A stretch of DNA of 64,000 nucleotides. It comes from Corinectria fuckeliana. Its lineage: Eukaryota; Ascomycota; Sordariomycetes; Hypocreales; Nectriaceae. Positions 45,495 through 57,922 of the stretch are shown here, piece after piece. The notes under the pieces are model-generated. The model did no database searches. It had not been told where the DNA came from and saw only the letters and a list, made by a program, of their open reading frames with translations. The translations under genes and the position numbers were made by a program. Position 1 is the stretch's first letter; the number at the start of each line of letters is the position of its first letter. The stretch spans positions 104,347-168,346 of the forward strand of contig WPDH01000247.1 in NCBI GenBank assembly GCA_019137255.1, written 5' to 3'.

Positions 45495-46680
45495 ATGTCG
45501 AAAGCAGATCAGCCCAAGGGCGAGATCGACACGGTTGAGTATGCTACAGTCGAGGAGATGCAGCAAACAATCGACAACGGGGGCGTGCCGCTGATGCGAT
45601 CGCGAGAAGAGGACCTTGGCGTATGAACGACTGTGTTGCGGTACAATGCCGCCGGAACCATCGCCATGTCAGCGACGTTCAGTTCTGCACTGGATGGCTA
45701 CCGTAAGACATTTCCCATCAAAACATGATATGCTGTTTGATAAGGCTAGGGCTTGCAAATGATGTGTGCTAATAGAAATCAGCCTCAATGGCGACATGGT
45801 CTCAAACAAGGGCCTTATCCGACAAATGGCCAGCAAAGAAACGACCATAATCGAAGGGAAATACATCTCAGCTTAGGGAGGCATTTAATCCGCCGGCTAG
45901 ACAATCGGCCAAGTTGTACGTCATCAACTTCATGTGTCCCTCGTAAAAATACTTACTAACCTTGCATCTCTGATCTAGTTTCACCAATTCGCCACAGACT
46001 GATACGGTCGCAAGGTCGCACTTTACATCATCTGGCCAGTCCTTGTTGTTGGTAAGTAAGACTTGATCCCGGCTTACGACCCCGTCTTTGGGATGGAAGT
46101 ACCTAATACCTTAGTAGGGTATATTCATCGAGACGGTTGCTATTCGCTGGGACCACTGGCTATTTGTAAAGCTCTTCTCCGGAATGGTAGTCGGTATGCT
46201 GCAAGCCACAATGCCTCTATACCTGTCTGAGATTGCCCCGACCCAGCTACGAGGCTTCTTCATCAACTCATACAGCTTGTAAGTTCTGGCTACCCCAAGA
46301 CTCTATCAACTCCTTGAAGTGAGCTCCATTACCTGTAGAAAGCTGCTAAGGGTTGAAGTGTGAAAGCTGGTTTGTTCTGGGCCAACTCTTTACATCTGTT
46401 GCGCTCAACAGGCTGAACGCTACGGATCCTTACAACTTCCGGACCCCTATTTACTCACAGGCATGTTATGGCGGGGCGAAATCTAGTCCCCGTAGACCAA
46501 CGTGGAATAAAGTGGCTCGTCAGCAACGCCGACTGAGTCACAAATGCTTACCAGGGGTTGACTACGCCACTCATTATTGTCCCCAGACGTGGCTGAAGCA
46601 TGCTACAAATCTACTGCGCCTCGACGGCAACCTCCCGATGACACTGACGCCGAAGCAGCCATACATGAGCCGATCGTAAT
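45495..46680 (+). pseudogene. Maltose-permease-like sugar transporter pseudogene
   Basis: Recognisable exons start at ATG 45495. They include ISLNGDMVSNKGLIRQMAS, DRYGRKVALYIIW, LQATMPLYLSEIAPTQLRG, and WFVLGQLFTSVALNRLNATD. Stops interrupt the frame at three places where homologues have Trp or Gln: TGA near 45618, TAG near 45874 and TAA near 45887. The match ends near 46460 and the second half of the transporter is missing; a short acidic tail near 46640-46680 may be its old C-terminus. Intron signals survive. The gene is dead. Confidence 0.8.
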
Positions 46681-46718
46681 TATATATAATTAGCGAACAG
46701 ATCAACCGCTGAGGCCTC

Positions 46719-47591
46719 ATGAATACAGTCCACCTTCACTCGCTCAACACCTCTGCCATGCCGTCACCGCTTGCCCGCCTTCCAATCGAGCTGCACCACA
46801 TCATCATCGACGCCCTCTTCTTCCCCGACACAGCACATCTACGAGCAAGTTGCCGCTTCTTCGCCTCCCTCATACCAGCCCAGCCTTCCTACTATGACGA
46901 CCTCGTAGCCGCAGAGGACTCGGCGTGGGCGGTAAAGCAGAACCGCCTAACCTGCGTATACTGCGCCCGCATGCGCCGTGCCTCTGTTTTTACCGAGAAG
47001 CAAAAGGCCAGCCGCGCCGAGTTTCGCTCCTGCTACGAATGCCAGCAGCGGTTCTATAAGAACGAGTATCGGAGTAGATGGTCTTCCAATCTGCCCAAGA
47101 GCCATCACCGTACCCGCTTCGCCGGGGACCGAAGAAGGCTCAAGGTAGACCAGATTGAGACGGGAATTTGCCAGTGGTGCCACAACCAGTTTAACCGATG
47201 GGGGAGGGAAAATGCTGGCAGAGGGGTCTGCAGTGGGTGTTTCCACGATAATCCAGTGGAGCTGAGCATCTTCTCGAGCCACTGGATGCAAAACGAAGTA
47301 AAGAAAATGAAGAAGGACGCGGTGCCGAGTCTGGGTACTTATGGCGATCAAGACTGGGACGATATTCTGGACCAAGGCTTTGGGGACTGGTATCACTCTT
47401 GTGAATGGGACTATCCGCCGTTCGTGATTCCAATATGGAAAGGAGGAGAGCGGGGAGTCACGATTAGGAGACGGGAAGAGGCTGACGATTTGTGCTATTT
47501 GGTCACAATGGAGCCTATACCCTTTGGCGACTCGAGGGCTGTGGCAAATGTCCTTGCCACGGGTCGATTGGATGGCAGTATCACTACGTAG
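46719..47591 (+). CDS. F-box-like protein with CxxC pairs
   Basis: A single exon of 290 residues, or 277 if the ATG at 46758 is used. PLARLPIELHHIIIDALFFPD followed by LRASCRFFASLI is a degenerate F-box, the Skp1-binding motif of ubiquitin ligase adaptors. Four CxxC pairs follow (CVYC, CYEC, CQWC, CSGC), suggesting zinc binding. The acidic C-terminal half has no known domain. Such genes are numerous in fungi and the target is unknown. Confidence 0.7.
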   Translation: MNTVHLHSLNTSAMPSPLARLPIELHHIIIDALFFPDTAHLRASCRFFASLIPAQPSYYDDLVAAEDSAWAVKQNRLTCVYCARMRRASVFTEKQKASRAEFRSCYECQQRFYKNEYRSRWSSNLPKSHHRTRFAGDRRRLKVDQIETGICQWCHNQFNRWGRENAGRGVCSGCFHDNPVELSIFSSHWMQNEVKKMKKDAVPSLGTYGDQDWDDILDQGFGDWYHSCEWDYPPFVIPIWKGGERGVTIRRREEADDLCYLVTMEPIPFGDSRAVANVLATGRLDGSITT

Positions 47592-47656
47592 TATTACGGC
47601 TCAAGGGGTGGCCAAAGATGTTAACTGAAGAACCTCAGTAAAGCCTCAGGGCCCTT

Positions 47657-48700
47657 CTACCATGCGTGACAAATGGATGCATTATTCGTTGTATCCATGT
47701 ACAGGCCAACGTACTGGCCCTGCTGCTTTAGCTTCTTGTCTTTCGGCCACGGGCCGAGCAGAATCGTACAGACTTTCCTGACCATGTCGACGAAGCCAGC
47801 GTCACGGGCTGACTGTCCCATGAGTCCGTCGGTGACCCTGAATATGCGTTCAACCTTGTCGCCGGCGTCGTAGAATAGCTTGGCCTATTGCTTGGAGGTT
47901 CTGGAACATTTCAGGAGCTCTTCCGACTGCGAAAAAAAAGCAGCTATTGCACTTGTCCATTAATACATGGAAACTGTGGCACTTACTCGTTCTCGGCCTG
48001 GCATTCAGGATGGTCACAGCGCAGTTGAATATCCGGCTCAATTTGCTGGAACCACAAGCCAGGCTTCAGAGACTTCAACATCTCCGTGTAGAACTTTGGC
48101 TAATAGTAAATGGCGCCGTACATGTAGCGAGCAGGAATTAAGTCGAACGATGCAGGCTCAAACGTCCAGTCCAACTGTGCGTCTTCGATTTGGAAGCTCA
48201 GGTTTGGCGGCACCCAAGCGGGGTGGGTTGGCGAGATGTCCGTGACGATGACCTCGGCAGAAGGGAACTGGTCCGCCAAGTCGCGGACTTGGTTAAACGG
48301 AGCAGTACGCTGGCTTCGTGTCAGACTGTCTAATACTGACATGGCCAAATGCCCGTCCCGGTACCAACATCTAATATACGCTGCCCAAGATCAGCACAAG
48401 TTGGAATGCAAGCCTCTCAGCTTCTGACCTGGAGATTATCCCCTATGGGAGCTGCAAACAGTTGATCATCGAGAATTATAGTAAGCCGCGTGTGTCTGTA
48501 ACAACGATGTAGCATTAATCTACAATTCAGAGTCGTTGGAAATTGGACATGGACCTACCCCACGTCGAAGGCGTCAATATTGCACTCTACTTAAATTACA
48601 TGTAGGATAGAATAAACAAGGAGACACACTTACCTTTCCACGCCAGCCGGGGATTCGATGCCATTTACATCGAGAACATTTATAGCGGAGGGAAATTTAA
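47657..48700 (-). pseudogene. LaeA-like SAM methyltransferase pseudogene
   Basis: Pieces in the right order on the minus strand: LTIILDDQLFAAPIGDN, QRILDVGTGTGIW (SAM motif I), DLADQFPSAEVIVTDISP, FDLIPARYMYGAI, KFYTEMLKSLKPGLWFQQ, RDAGFVDMVRKV and LLGPWPKDKKLKQQG. This is the fungal LaeA-type family. A TAG lies directly after the ARYMYGAI segment where homologues keep Trp, and the 5' end near 48.6-48.7 kb has several stops. Other breaks look like introns. Functional protein is unlikely. Confidence 0.72.
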
Positions 48701-49426
48701 TATGTTGTTGATCACCTCGCTGGCTTCTTCCTCATACCATCCTGGAGCGGTTGCACGTGAAGAATATGGTGAGTACCCTCGATCCGGAGATAGGTTCTAG
48801 CCTAATACGTAGTAATCTTGGGTTCATTTATGTTTGGCGTATGCACAATGCCTACCTGTCAAACTTGGCATTGTTCATGTGAATACGCACTATTCAGAGC
48901 TTCATGCTCCCTACTTGTATCACGGCATAACGGCTTAGCTAAGCTCCTCCTTTCCTGAGTGACTCTCCGCCGGTTTAGTAGCTAGGAACCAGAATCCAGA
49001 AGTAGTTCATTCATCTGCGATGTGGCAGAAACTGAAGACAAGTATAAGCTAGGATATATGTTTCTTAATTCTAAACAGAATGAAGAACCTACGACTCAAC
49101 TTTACAAGATTATATTCACGCCGCGAAACAAGGGGCAAGACTGGGACAGGCCTGACATTTTATCACTTCTATCATGCATGCCAACATATCTATTTTGACT
49201 TGGGTTAGATGCTAAAGCTCACTTATGTTGGATACTTTTCGAGGCTTGGTCTAGTAGTAAGACTACATTGGCCAATATTATTACAAATGGAATATCAATT
49301 TTGTGGGTTTTGTACAGCAAAAAATGATTCACAGGGTCTTTTGTTTTCACATTGCGTGATGAGATTGATAATCGACTGATAATTAGGTGAACTTTAGGCG
49401 ATAACTAAAGGATGAATGGCAAAAAT
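48701..49426. other. Gene-poor, AT-leaning interval
   Basis: No supported gene. It separates the methyltransferase relic from the repeat protein. Confidence 0.4.
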
Positions 49427-51074
49427 CTAAGAAAAAATCCCCTTCTTCCCATCACCATCCGCGTCCTTAAACGGGTTAAGCTTATCCGCCAACGAAGGCT
49501 TCGAGGCTTGGGAGCTTGTGGACGACGCAGTGTCTCGGTGACTAGTACCAGACGTGTTAGATCCCAAGCCTGTCCCGGTAGACCCAGCAGTTGAGTAGTT
49601 GGAACCGGATGTATCACGGTTGGAACCAATCGTGTTAGAGTTGGCACCAATTCCGTGGGTCTTGGAAGTATCACCACGGGAATTGTAGTCAAGAGTATTG
49701 TGATTCGGGCCAGTGCCGGTGTTAGATCCAATAGCAGTAGTGTTCGCGCCTCGAATGTTGGTGCCAGAAGAGGCTTGAGAGTTGGAATCGAGAGGGTTGT
49801 TGTTTGAGCGTGTGTTTGAGCTGAGAGGGTTGGTTGAACCGGAAGTGTTGGACCCATGCGCGCCACGGTTGAGGCCATCATCGCGGTTGCTGGGGTTCAG
49901 GGGGTTGTTTGAACCGAAATCACGAGTGTTGGTACCGGCAGTGTTGGAGCCAGCCGTGTTGGAACCAAGAACACCTCGATTCAACCCATCGTCACGGGTG
50001 TTAGAGCTCAAAGGATTGTTTGACCCAATGCCGCGAGTGCCAGATCCAAGACCATCGCGGTTGGAACCATCGCCATAGGTGTTGGAACCGAGAGTATTGT
50101 TGCCAGAGCCGCCAACGCCACGAGTATTGGAATCAAGTGAGTTATTGTTGGATCCCAGTGCACGCTAATAATAGTGTTAGCAGCGAATTCCTCAGTGTGT
50201 CCGAAGCTTCTTACCTGATTATCAGCAGCGTTGTGGTGGGCGTGTTGAGCAGCAGCAAGAGCAACGCCTCCAGCAGCCCCTCCAGCAGCACTGGTGGCAA
50301 CGCCTTGTCTGCCTTGAGACTGACGGGTATGATCGTGGTCACGACCATGCGAGTGTTCACCCCGCGAAGTGTGCATCCTGTCAGACTCTAACTGACCACT
50401 CTCAAGGTGCTTGGGACATCCCTCAGCCTCGTTGACAAAGGTCTCCTCACGGGCTTGCAGGCTACCAGAGCCACTCTGGAACTCGCCCAGGGTCTTGGTA
50501 GGCAGCACCGAGGTCTCGTGGTGGACAGGGGCAGCATGGTGAGTCTCGTGGATGGGCACCGTGGTGTGGATGACTTCTGGCTGGACAACCTCCTTGTGCA
50601 GGACAGGTTGAATGTGCTCGTGGACGTGATGGTGGACGCGCTCAGAGCCGACGACGGGCGCCTCGGTGGTGGTACGTTGAGTGTTGTGGGTGGTGGTGGA
50701 ATCCTTAAACTGCATAGCATCACGCTCCAGATTCTGCTTCACCTCGTTCTCATTGCCATGGTGGACAGTCTTGTGCTGGACCGCTGCAGTCCTGTGGGTG
50801 TGCTTCTCAGGACTAAGGTGGTTGGTTAGCTCCAAAACAAGGGATAATAAGCAGATGAATGGACATACAGAATCTCCTGGTGCTCCAGAGGCTGGACGAC
50901 GGTGTGATGGTGGTCCTTGTGGACATCCCTGTCGACAGCAGTGGTGATGTTGTGATGCTCGGTAGGCTTGATGTGTTCCTCAGTGACTGCGTTGCGGACT
51001 TCTTCGTTGACGGTTGTCTTGTGGTGTCCGTCACGGGAGGTGAAGTCTGCGACGGCTTGCTTTGCTCGCTCCAT
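49427..51074 (-). CDS. His-rich stress/allergen-like protein with an Asn/Ser/Gly repeat tail
   Basis: Exons 51074-50869, 50812-50215 and 50164-49427 join in phase to give 513 residues. The N-terminal 270 residues are hydrophilic and His-rich (VHHHVHEHIQPVLHKEVVQPE, HETHHAAPVHHETSVLP), like a fungal family often labelled allergen. After a short AAGGAAGGVALAAAQ stretch, about 240 residues are built of degenerate units around GSNT and DDGLNRG. No signal peptide or enzyme motif is seen. It is likely disordered; a stress or protective role is suggested by composition only. Confidence 0.75.
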
Positions 51075-54000
51075 GATGGGTAGGGATAATTTGGTTTGAG
51101 TGGGTGGGTTAAATGAGTTTGAACTTGGATTTGGGATAAATGTCCGAGGTCGAATGAATGGGGGAGATTATGAAGATTTCGAGAAAATTACTCCTAGAAC
51201 CTATGGTTATATAAGTGAGACGGCCATAGGGGTGTAAAGGTGTGACGATATGGAGGCTGAAGCGCTAAAACGATCGCAGGGGTATTGAACTAACCGTGGA
51301 GAACGGGGAACCAACCGACAAGCCGTGCTGGGGGGTCCCGTTCTGTCAAAGACTGCACACCAGGATCTTGCGGGGTTGAAGGGTGGCAGAAGTAGCATTA
51401 ATAGAGCGGTACATCAACAGCCACAGAGAATCTCACTGCAGTCCAAGTACAGAGGGTAACTGCCATTACTTCAGCATACCACCATCGAGTGACATACTGT
51501 CAGGATGATCTGGTCTTGATGGACGCATCATGACGATCACCGGAGGTTTGTGATGCGTAAGAGGCTTCACGACACTCGTCATAGACTGGGCAGCTCAGCT
51601 ACACCGGTCACATCACCAGCGCTAAGCTTTCGACTCGGCGTAATCCCACATGCTAAGTGCGGCCGGATACATCTTAGCCGTCCACAGAAACGCTGCTGTC
51701 TTGTCCGCAACGGGAAAGGCGCCGGAACAGTCCGCACGCACACAGCATCGCCAGTCCTGTTGTGAGATGGTTGAGACAAAGAGCTGCGGTGATCCGTGGA
51801 TCCGTGTGAGACAAGTTGGGCAACGATGTGTGAGACTCTGCTGCAATCATCGACGGGCGGTGGATCTCCAATTCCAATAAGGCACAGTACTGTACGTCGT
51901 GGACTGGAAGTCATGCGTCATAGAGTATGCTTCACCCCTGGAACAAGGCGTAACTCAAATTCCAGCCTACCGTCTCCTTACGTGTAGCCAAATGTCGTCA
52001 GGCATCCATGACCTAACGAGCTGTGGTCCCGCTAAGACTTGTGCTTGTTACACCGATAGATTGAAGCTTCTGGATGGCGTGGACTAACAATCGGTAACGC
52101 CACATCGACATCTTCGTCCACCGCCTCTTTTAGGACCAGAGCTGAAGCTTTTTGTACGTGGTGGTGGTGATAGACACGGAGCTTTGTCTCCTACATTATT
52201 CTGTGGTACGCTAGAGACGCAACTGGAGACCTGATAGGTAAGAGCAGCCGAGTGTCAAACTGAAGGCGTCATTTTTATTGCACGATGCGGAGCAGAGCAG
52301 AAGAGAAACAAGCTTATGGCAGTTGTCCTAGATCTAAACTTGATTCCAAGGTGCTCAAGCTGCACGTCCCACTCCCGAGACTTAGGTCCTCAACGGCCGG
52401 TCACACCTCGTCATTAAAGAGCTTGATTTTACCTTGCACCAGCTTAACCCCGCACGCGAATGATGCGTGTCTCCATAAATCATCTTTCGTTCTGCCTGGT
52501 AAACTTGTAATCAGAACCGAGCTCCACGTTGACGCATCCCCGCTTGTTCCCACCAATACAGTGCTTTCTACGGACTGCTTGCTAGCTTTGACTAAATACT
52601 GGATTACCGGTTTGGATAATCCTTCTCGGCTGATATATTTAATACGTCGATGGTGTAGCCAGTCCCGTCAAGGTCAGGATGTTGGCTTTGAGTAAAGGAT
52701 CCCGCGGTTGGGCAGTCGTGGACCGTGATTTGTTACCTTGGCCTAGCCATTCCTGCATGCTTACCCTGAGATACCTCGTGTATTCCTTAGATCGCTGATC
52801 TGCTTGCTGGATGATCATAATCATCACCTACAAGTTCCGGTTTTGCCGGAATAGGGCAGCCAATCGTAATCACGGGCAGAAGTTGCGCAAATGCGAGAGC
52901 TGATTTCTTCTCTTAATAGTGAAGCACGCTTGGAATAACGAGAGACTATTTTGAGGCATGAGGAGACTAGCAATGCTGACGAGACTAGGGAATTGCATCT
53001 TGAGAAAAAAAGTATGTGAGGTTTAGATATAGAGAGGCTGATTTGAGCAGCAAGTATTCAGTTGGAGATGGGCTTCCCTGGCATTTAGGAATCGCAGAGG
53101 AATGAATGACAATGCCCATGTATAAATTGGGTTCGTGCACTGTGTTCTATGGTTGGAAGATGGCTCGCTAGTTGAATGTTCATGTGTTTAAGATTCTCAT
53201 GTGATGGATTAACCGGACCTTGAATCCAAGCGAAGGTCACACAACCGGTTGCATACGCCCGTGGAGGAGTGGGATACATCTGATTGGCACGTCGGAAGCC
53301 GGTGGTTAGACTACATTCAAGACGGACCGAATCAGAGGGCGACACGGAAGGCCGAGCTTCCCGGATCCGAGCATGTTTCCGACGGGGACAAGACGTGCCA
53401 GGTATATCGCAATTCCTCCTTTCTTGTATGAATACTCATTAGATGGACAATTTAGTTGTAAACTTCATTAGGCAAACATGCTGACGGAAGCTAACCAACG
53501 AACAACTCAAATGAATCTGGTGACGATGCTTCGATTCTCAGGCCGACCCTTCACTTCCTGTAATCACACATATGCACGATATTTCTATGGTGCCTTTGTA
53601 GTGGAAGAGGCCAAACCTTCTCCGCGTTTGCACTCCATGACCAAAAAATCTCTTATATAATTACCAAACAACAGCATCGACAAGGCGCGCAACCTCAGAC
53701 CGTCCACAATAATTGTACGAGGACCAACCAACACATCAGAATACCTTTTCTTTGTTGTCAAGTAGATGCTCCTTACATCACGCTACTGCCTGGCTCCTGC
53801 TGCAGCACTACATTCATCTCCATTATGCGGATTAGCTTCAGATTGAATCCTTACACTAGCTTAACTGCCAACGATAGGCAGTAGAGGAAGCGGAAGAGGT
53901 TATTCAAGTTGACAAATGAGTCTAGAAAGAGTCAAACACGTACCGAGTTCGAAAACTGGACTAGGACTCCTAGTTATAACTGTATAAAGTAGCGTATTCA

Positions 54001-55226
54001 AGCTAGATAGAAATATCCCTCCTCTCGAGTTATCTTACTACCAAAATATACGAGTTTGTCCCAAATATTAACTCATACTAATCAAGGCTAGTTCTTCATT
54101 CTGACCTGTTTTCTCTGGAGTCAGAAACGAAGGCTTCAGTCAGCACCTCTCTCATTCTCAAATTCCTTTCTCAAGCTTCCCCTGCTATAGCTCCTGAGAC
54201 CCCAGAGGCAAGTGCCAAAGCAATCCGTGGGTACCTTGGAGTTATGGACATCGAAGCAGCGTAGCTTCTTTAAGGCACCGCCCTTACTGGATCCTTCGGA
54301 GGGAGCTTCGTTAGCACCAATGGAAGCAGATTGGTAAGATTCAGTTACAACGGACACCACTTCGAACCATTCTTCCAGAGCTCTTGAAGAACGGTCTTGT
54401 TATTAAAGGGCTCCGTATTGTGGCTCGAAACACTATTGCTGGACGGCTTGCGAGAAGCCTGGCCAGTGGTGCTAGACTGCTGGTCGCGGCGACTTGGTTT
54501 CTGTAATAAGTGCAAGACCTACAGGAACTGTGGCATTGGCGGTTGGAAATTTGCCTGCAGAAGGGGATGTGGCTTTCCTAGAAGGTGCGGATGTGACTGC
54601 TTGATGTTGATCAATTTGCGGCCAGGATGCCGATGTAGAAGTACTTCTGCATGATCACTTGTTTAAAGAAGGCTGTTTCTACGAGGGTGAGTTGTCCAGG
54701 TACTCGCGATGAAAATTGACTACCCCTTTGAACCCTTCCTAACACATATGGCGGGTGTGCACTCGATGCCCAATGGTTTACCAGTTGGAACTTCCAACTG
54801 ATATCATAACAGAGAGTCAGATCAGCTATTGTCCTATAAAAGCCCATCACATCTTGGTGCATGATGACTCGAGTGACTTGTTACAAGGCTAATAACTGCT
54901 GTACTGATCATGACGCATCTCTCTGAGCTCCTTACACACAAGGACGGAACTCGAAGTCAAAAGAAGGCATACTCTCCAAGTCCATGATACACACGAACGG
55001 ATAAAGGACACAAACCTGGAGGCATTTACAAACAGCGCCAAGGATACGTTGTGAAATTTGTTGTTACTCAGCTTATGAGATTACATGGTCGACAAGCCTC
55101 ACCCGGATTCTTGCGACGGACCAAAAACAGCGGTGCTTTAGGGTAGAGTTGGGAAGCCTGGGATGGTGTATGATTTTTTACTGACACAGATGGCGAGGAA
55201 TATGTTTTACATACGTAGGGTAAAAG
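51075..55226. other. Long gene-poor region
   Basis: In these 4.1 kb no frame has recognisable domains or consistent splice structure. Short frames at 52285-52695 and 54397-54654 were examined and not called. Composition is ordinary, not like the AT-rich block at the right end. Confidence 0.4.
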
Positions 55227-55861
55227 CTAAGGCTCCTCCAAAAGTGAGCTCTTCTCATCCAAACCCGCCCATTTTGGTTTCCCATCCGGAATGTCAACAA
55301 CACGCTGCGAGTAAAATATATGGCACCTGAAATATTGTTTAGACAGGATCTCCGGCTGTTCGCAGAGCTTCTGACGTACTCAACATGGAAGTTGTCACGT
55401 ATTAACCCCCCCTTTAGATCAAGAAGGGTAGGGAAAACCAATGCCATGTTTCTTCCCTCATCCATGATATGAGAACCGCACGTGGAGCAGCTCACTTTGC
55501 AGGGAAGTTGATGGCCAGCGCTCTTAAAGCTTGAGTTATAGAATCGAAGTCCTTGGATGCCATTTTCAAAGGCAACATCAGCTTTCTCGAATATCGCAGC
55601 CCACTGGAACGGAGCACCTACGACGGTATTAGATAGAGTCCCAACTCCAACTAGGAACTTACCATGGAGGACTTGGCAGCCCTTGCAGTGGCAGTACTTC
55701 GAGGCCAGCGGCTTGTCACGACTCAACCAGAATTTGACCTTGCCGCAGTGGCACGCGCCTTGAATCTTGCGGTGGAAATGCTCGCGCTCAGTTGAGGAAC
55801 TGTCTGGCCTCTGATAGGGCGGTCTTGCGTGCCATTTCTCGCCCGAGTAGTCAGAAGCCAT
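55227..55861 (-). CDS. GFA-domain protein (glutathione-dependent formaldehyde-activating / CENP-V family)
   Basis: Exons 55861-55663, 55617-55380 and 55326-55227 join in phase to give 178 residues. CHCGKVKF, CHCKGCQ and CSTCGSH supply the zinc-binding cysteines in the order of the GFA fold. The tail IPDGKPKWAGLDEKSSLLEEP is typical of the fungal members. Most have no established substrate. Confidence 0.85.
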
Positions 55862-56627
55862 GGTTCTCTCGACTTGGTGGCTTTTGAATTTATCGCGGAG
55901 ATGGTGGTGATGGGACTAAACATCTAACCATCAACCCAAACTGTTCGAGAAGCAACTAATGCGAAGTCGTGTACATCATAGTGACGTAATTCTGCCATCA
56001 CTTGTGTCGCAGTGTGTGCCATCTGATCATGTGTGCTTACGACTTTGGGGTGTCCATCCTAATTTGTAGTTGCCTTCCCTTCCAAGTCAAAGAGTCAATT
56101 TGGACCCAATTCACCAAGTCTATAATAGCAGGTCTGTAATAAATATATACGCTATCCAGCAAAGTATTTCCATCAAAGGGATTAAGGAAAGCTATGTATT
56201 AGTGTGTTCTTTTTAGATTTTGAGTGATACATGGCTAGTTCTGTTTGAAATGAGGGTGTAAAGTTAGGTGTACCGCATTTTCGAGTAAAGTTTGATAGAA
56301 ATTATAGAGCGGATACCGGCGTAGAGTTTGAACTCTCGAAGCAATATAGTTGGGTTTGAGGCCTATGTTAATTAAGTGGAATTATGTTAGCAATGCTCTC
56401 TTGTACTGTAACGAAGCTTACGCTCATCTGGCGCAGCCTTATACATGGGGAGAATGTCAGGTTCGTTTCCAACCTACCATAGATGAACCGGCGCCAAAAA
56501 GGCTATAGTGAAAACAGGGAACTGTGAGAACAAGTCCAAGAAGATCCAGATAGGAATTAATAATGAATGCCTAAACTAATGACCTTATCCAGAAATAACC
56601 TCCTAGTCCTGTATACGCTGGCACTGT
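55862..56627. other. Intergenic
   Basis: No gene supported in these 0.77 kb between the GFA-domain gene and the isomerase. Confidence 0.4.
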
Positions 56628-57922
56628 TTACCCAACAGCTGTAAAGACCTGCAATCCTTCTTTTCCGCTCATCCAACTAACATCGACCCCAGGCGCAATG
56701 TAGTATATAAATCCCTCTTCAACATCCAGCCTTTTCCCGTCAGCTTCCAGTGACCCCTTTCCCTTGGTTGCGATAGCAACGCTTGGGCCGGCTGCACCAA
56801 CAATGACCTCTTTCTCAGCACTCTCAAGCTCCGTGACCAATATGTCAAACTCCTCGATCGGTGGGCTGTACACCGATGTCTTCCCGTTATTTCCCTGGTG
56901 GGCCTTCCGCTTCGGCAACTCGACGTCCGCCCTAGAGCAGCCCTTGAACTTCATGCTGTCGCTAAAGATATCGATAGTGCTCTTGTCGACCCGCGGGCCG
57001 CAGAATCCCGAGGCGAGCATGTTATCGCTCCGTGCCATGCATTCTAAGATGTCACCACTAACGTATGCATGGATTCCATCAGCGGGGATGAAGAGAGCGT
57101 CTCCAGGCTGGAGAACCAAGTAGTTCATACACAATGCCGCCACCAGCACTGCGGGATCCTGAGAACCGAACTGCCCTTTCAACAGTGGGAGCAAGTCGAG
57201 CACATAGCCTGATTTCCCAAGCTCATTTTGAGGAGTCCTCTCCAGGACCTCCAGAGCTTGTCTGACCGTCGCATCTTCAGCGTGCAGGACATTGCGAACA
57301 ACTGCACGGAGGGTCCGGTCGCCCCACGCTGACACGCTTTCCGGGACAAAGGCACTCAGAGCAGCAATGCCGAAGACCTCGCCGATCTCCTCGAGCGCCC
57401 GCCAACCAACAAAAGCCTTGAACTCTGTAAGAGCAACAGCGATTTCCGGCTTGTGATTTGGATCGGTGAACTGATCTGGATCTTGCTGGTGGAGTTTTGA
57501 AGCCAGCTCTTTATTAGGATGGATCTGAAGTGGCAGCGGTTTGGCAATTGACAAGATCTATATTTTGTTTACGTTAGGACTGACGGCTAACACCCAAAGT
57601 CGAAGTGGCTGATACCATGGCAGAGACGTACCTTGGGCAAAAATGGCAAATGTCCACTGAATTTCTTAATACCGCCCTCACCCAGCATGGAGGGATTGTT
57701 GTAGATGTGTTCGCCGAGTAGCTCTCCAGTTTCGAGGACTCGTGCGGGGAAGTTTGGGTAGTCGCCAAACCACATTTCCGAGTAAGGCTTGTCATTGTCG
57801 ATGGTGAAGTCATCGCCAGGTGTCTTGGAGCATAATTGAGCCGCAAGGGACTGGTCTCCCTTCTTCCCCCAGTCATAGTTGTTGCATTTCCCGCGCAACT
57901 GGAATACTAGATCCGACGACAT
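56628..57922 (-). CDS. PMI40: Mannose-6-phosphate isomerase, type I
   Basis: Exons 57922-57632 and 57557-56628 give 406 residues. YDWGKKG near the start, SEMWFGDYPN, LPLQIHPNK (zinc-binding Gln-x-His) and DNMLASGFCGPRVD are the hallmarks of type I enzymes. It interconverts fructose-6-phosphate and mannose-6-phosphate in the cytosol, supplying mannose for glycosylation and the cell wall. Its position in an accessory-looking region raises the chance that it is a second, non-housekeeping copy; that cannot be judged from one window. Confidence 0.9.

Noticed and set aside
54136..54654. Overlapping short frames on both strands, one Cys-rich
   Set aside because: No consistent start, splice sites or domain; cysteine richness is likely accidental.
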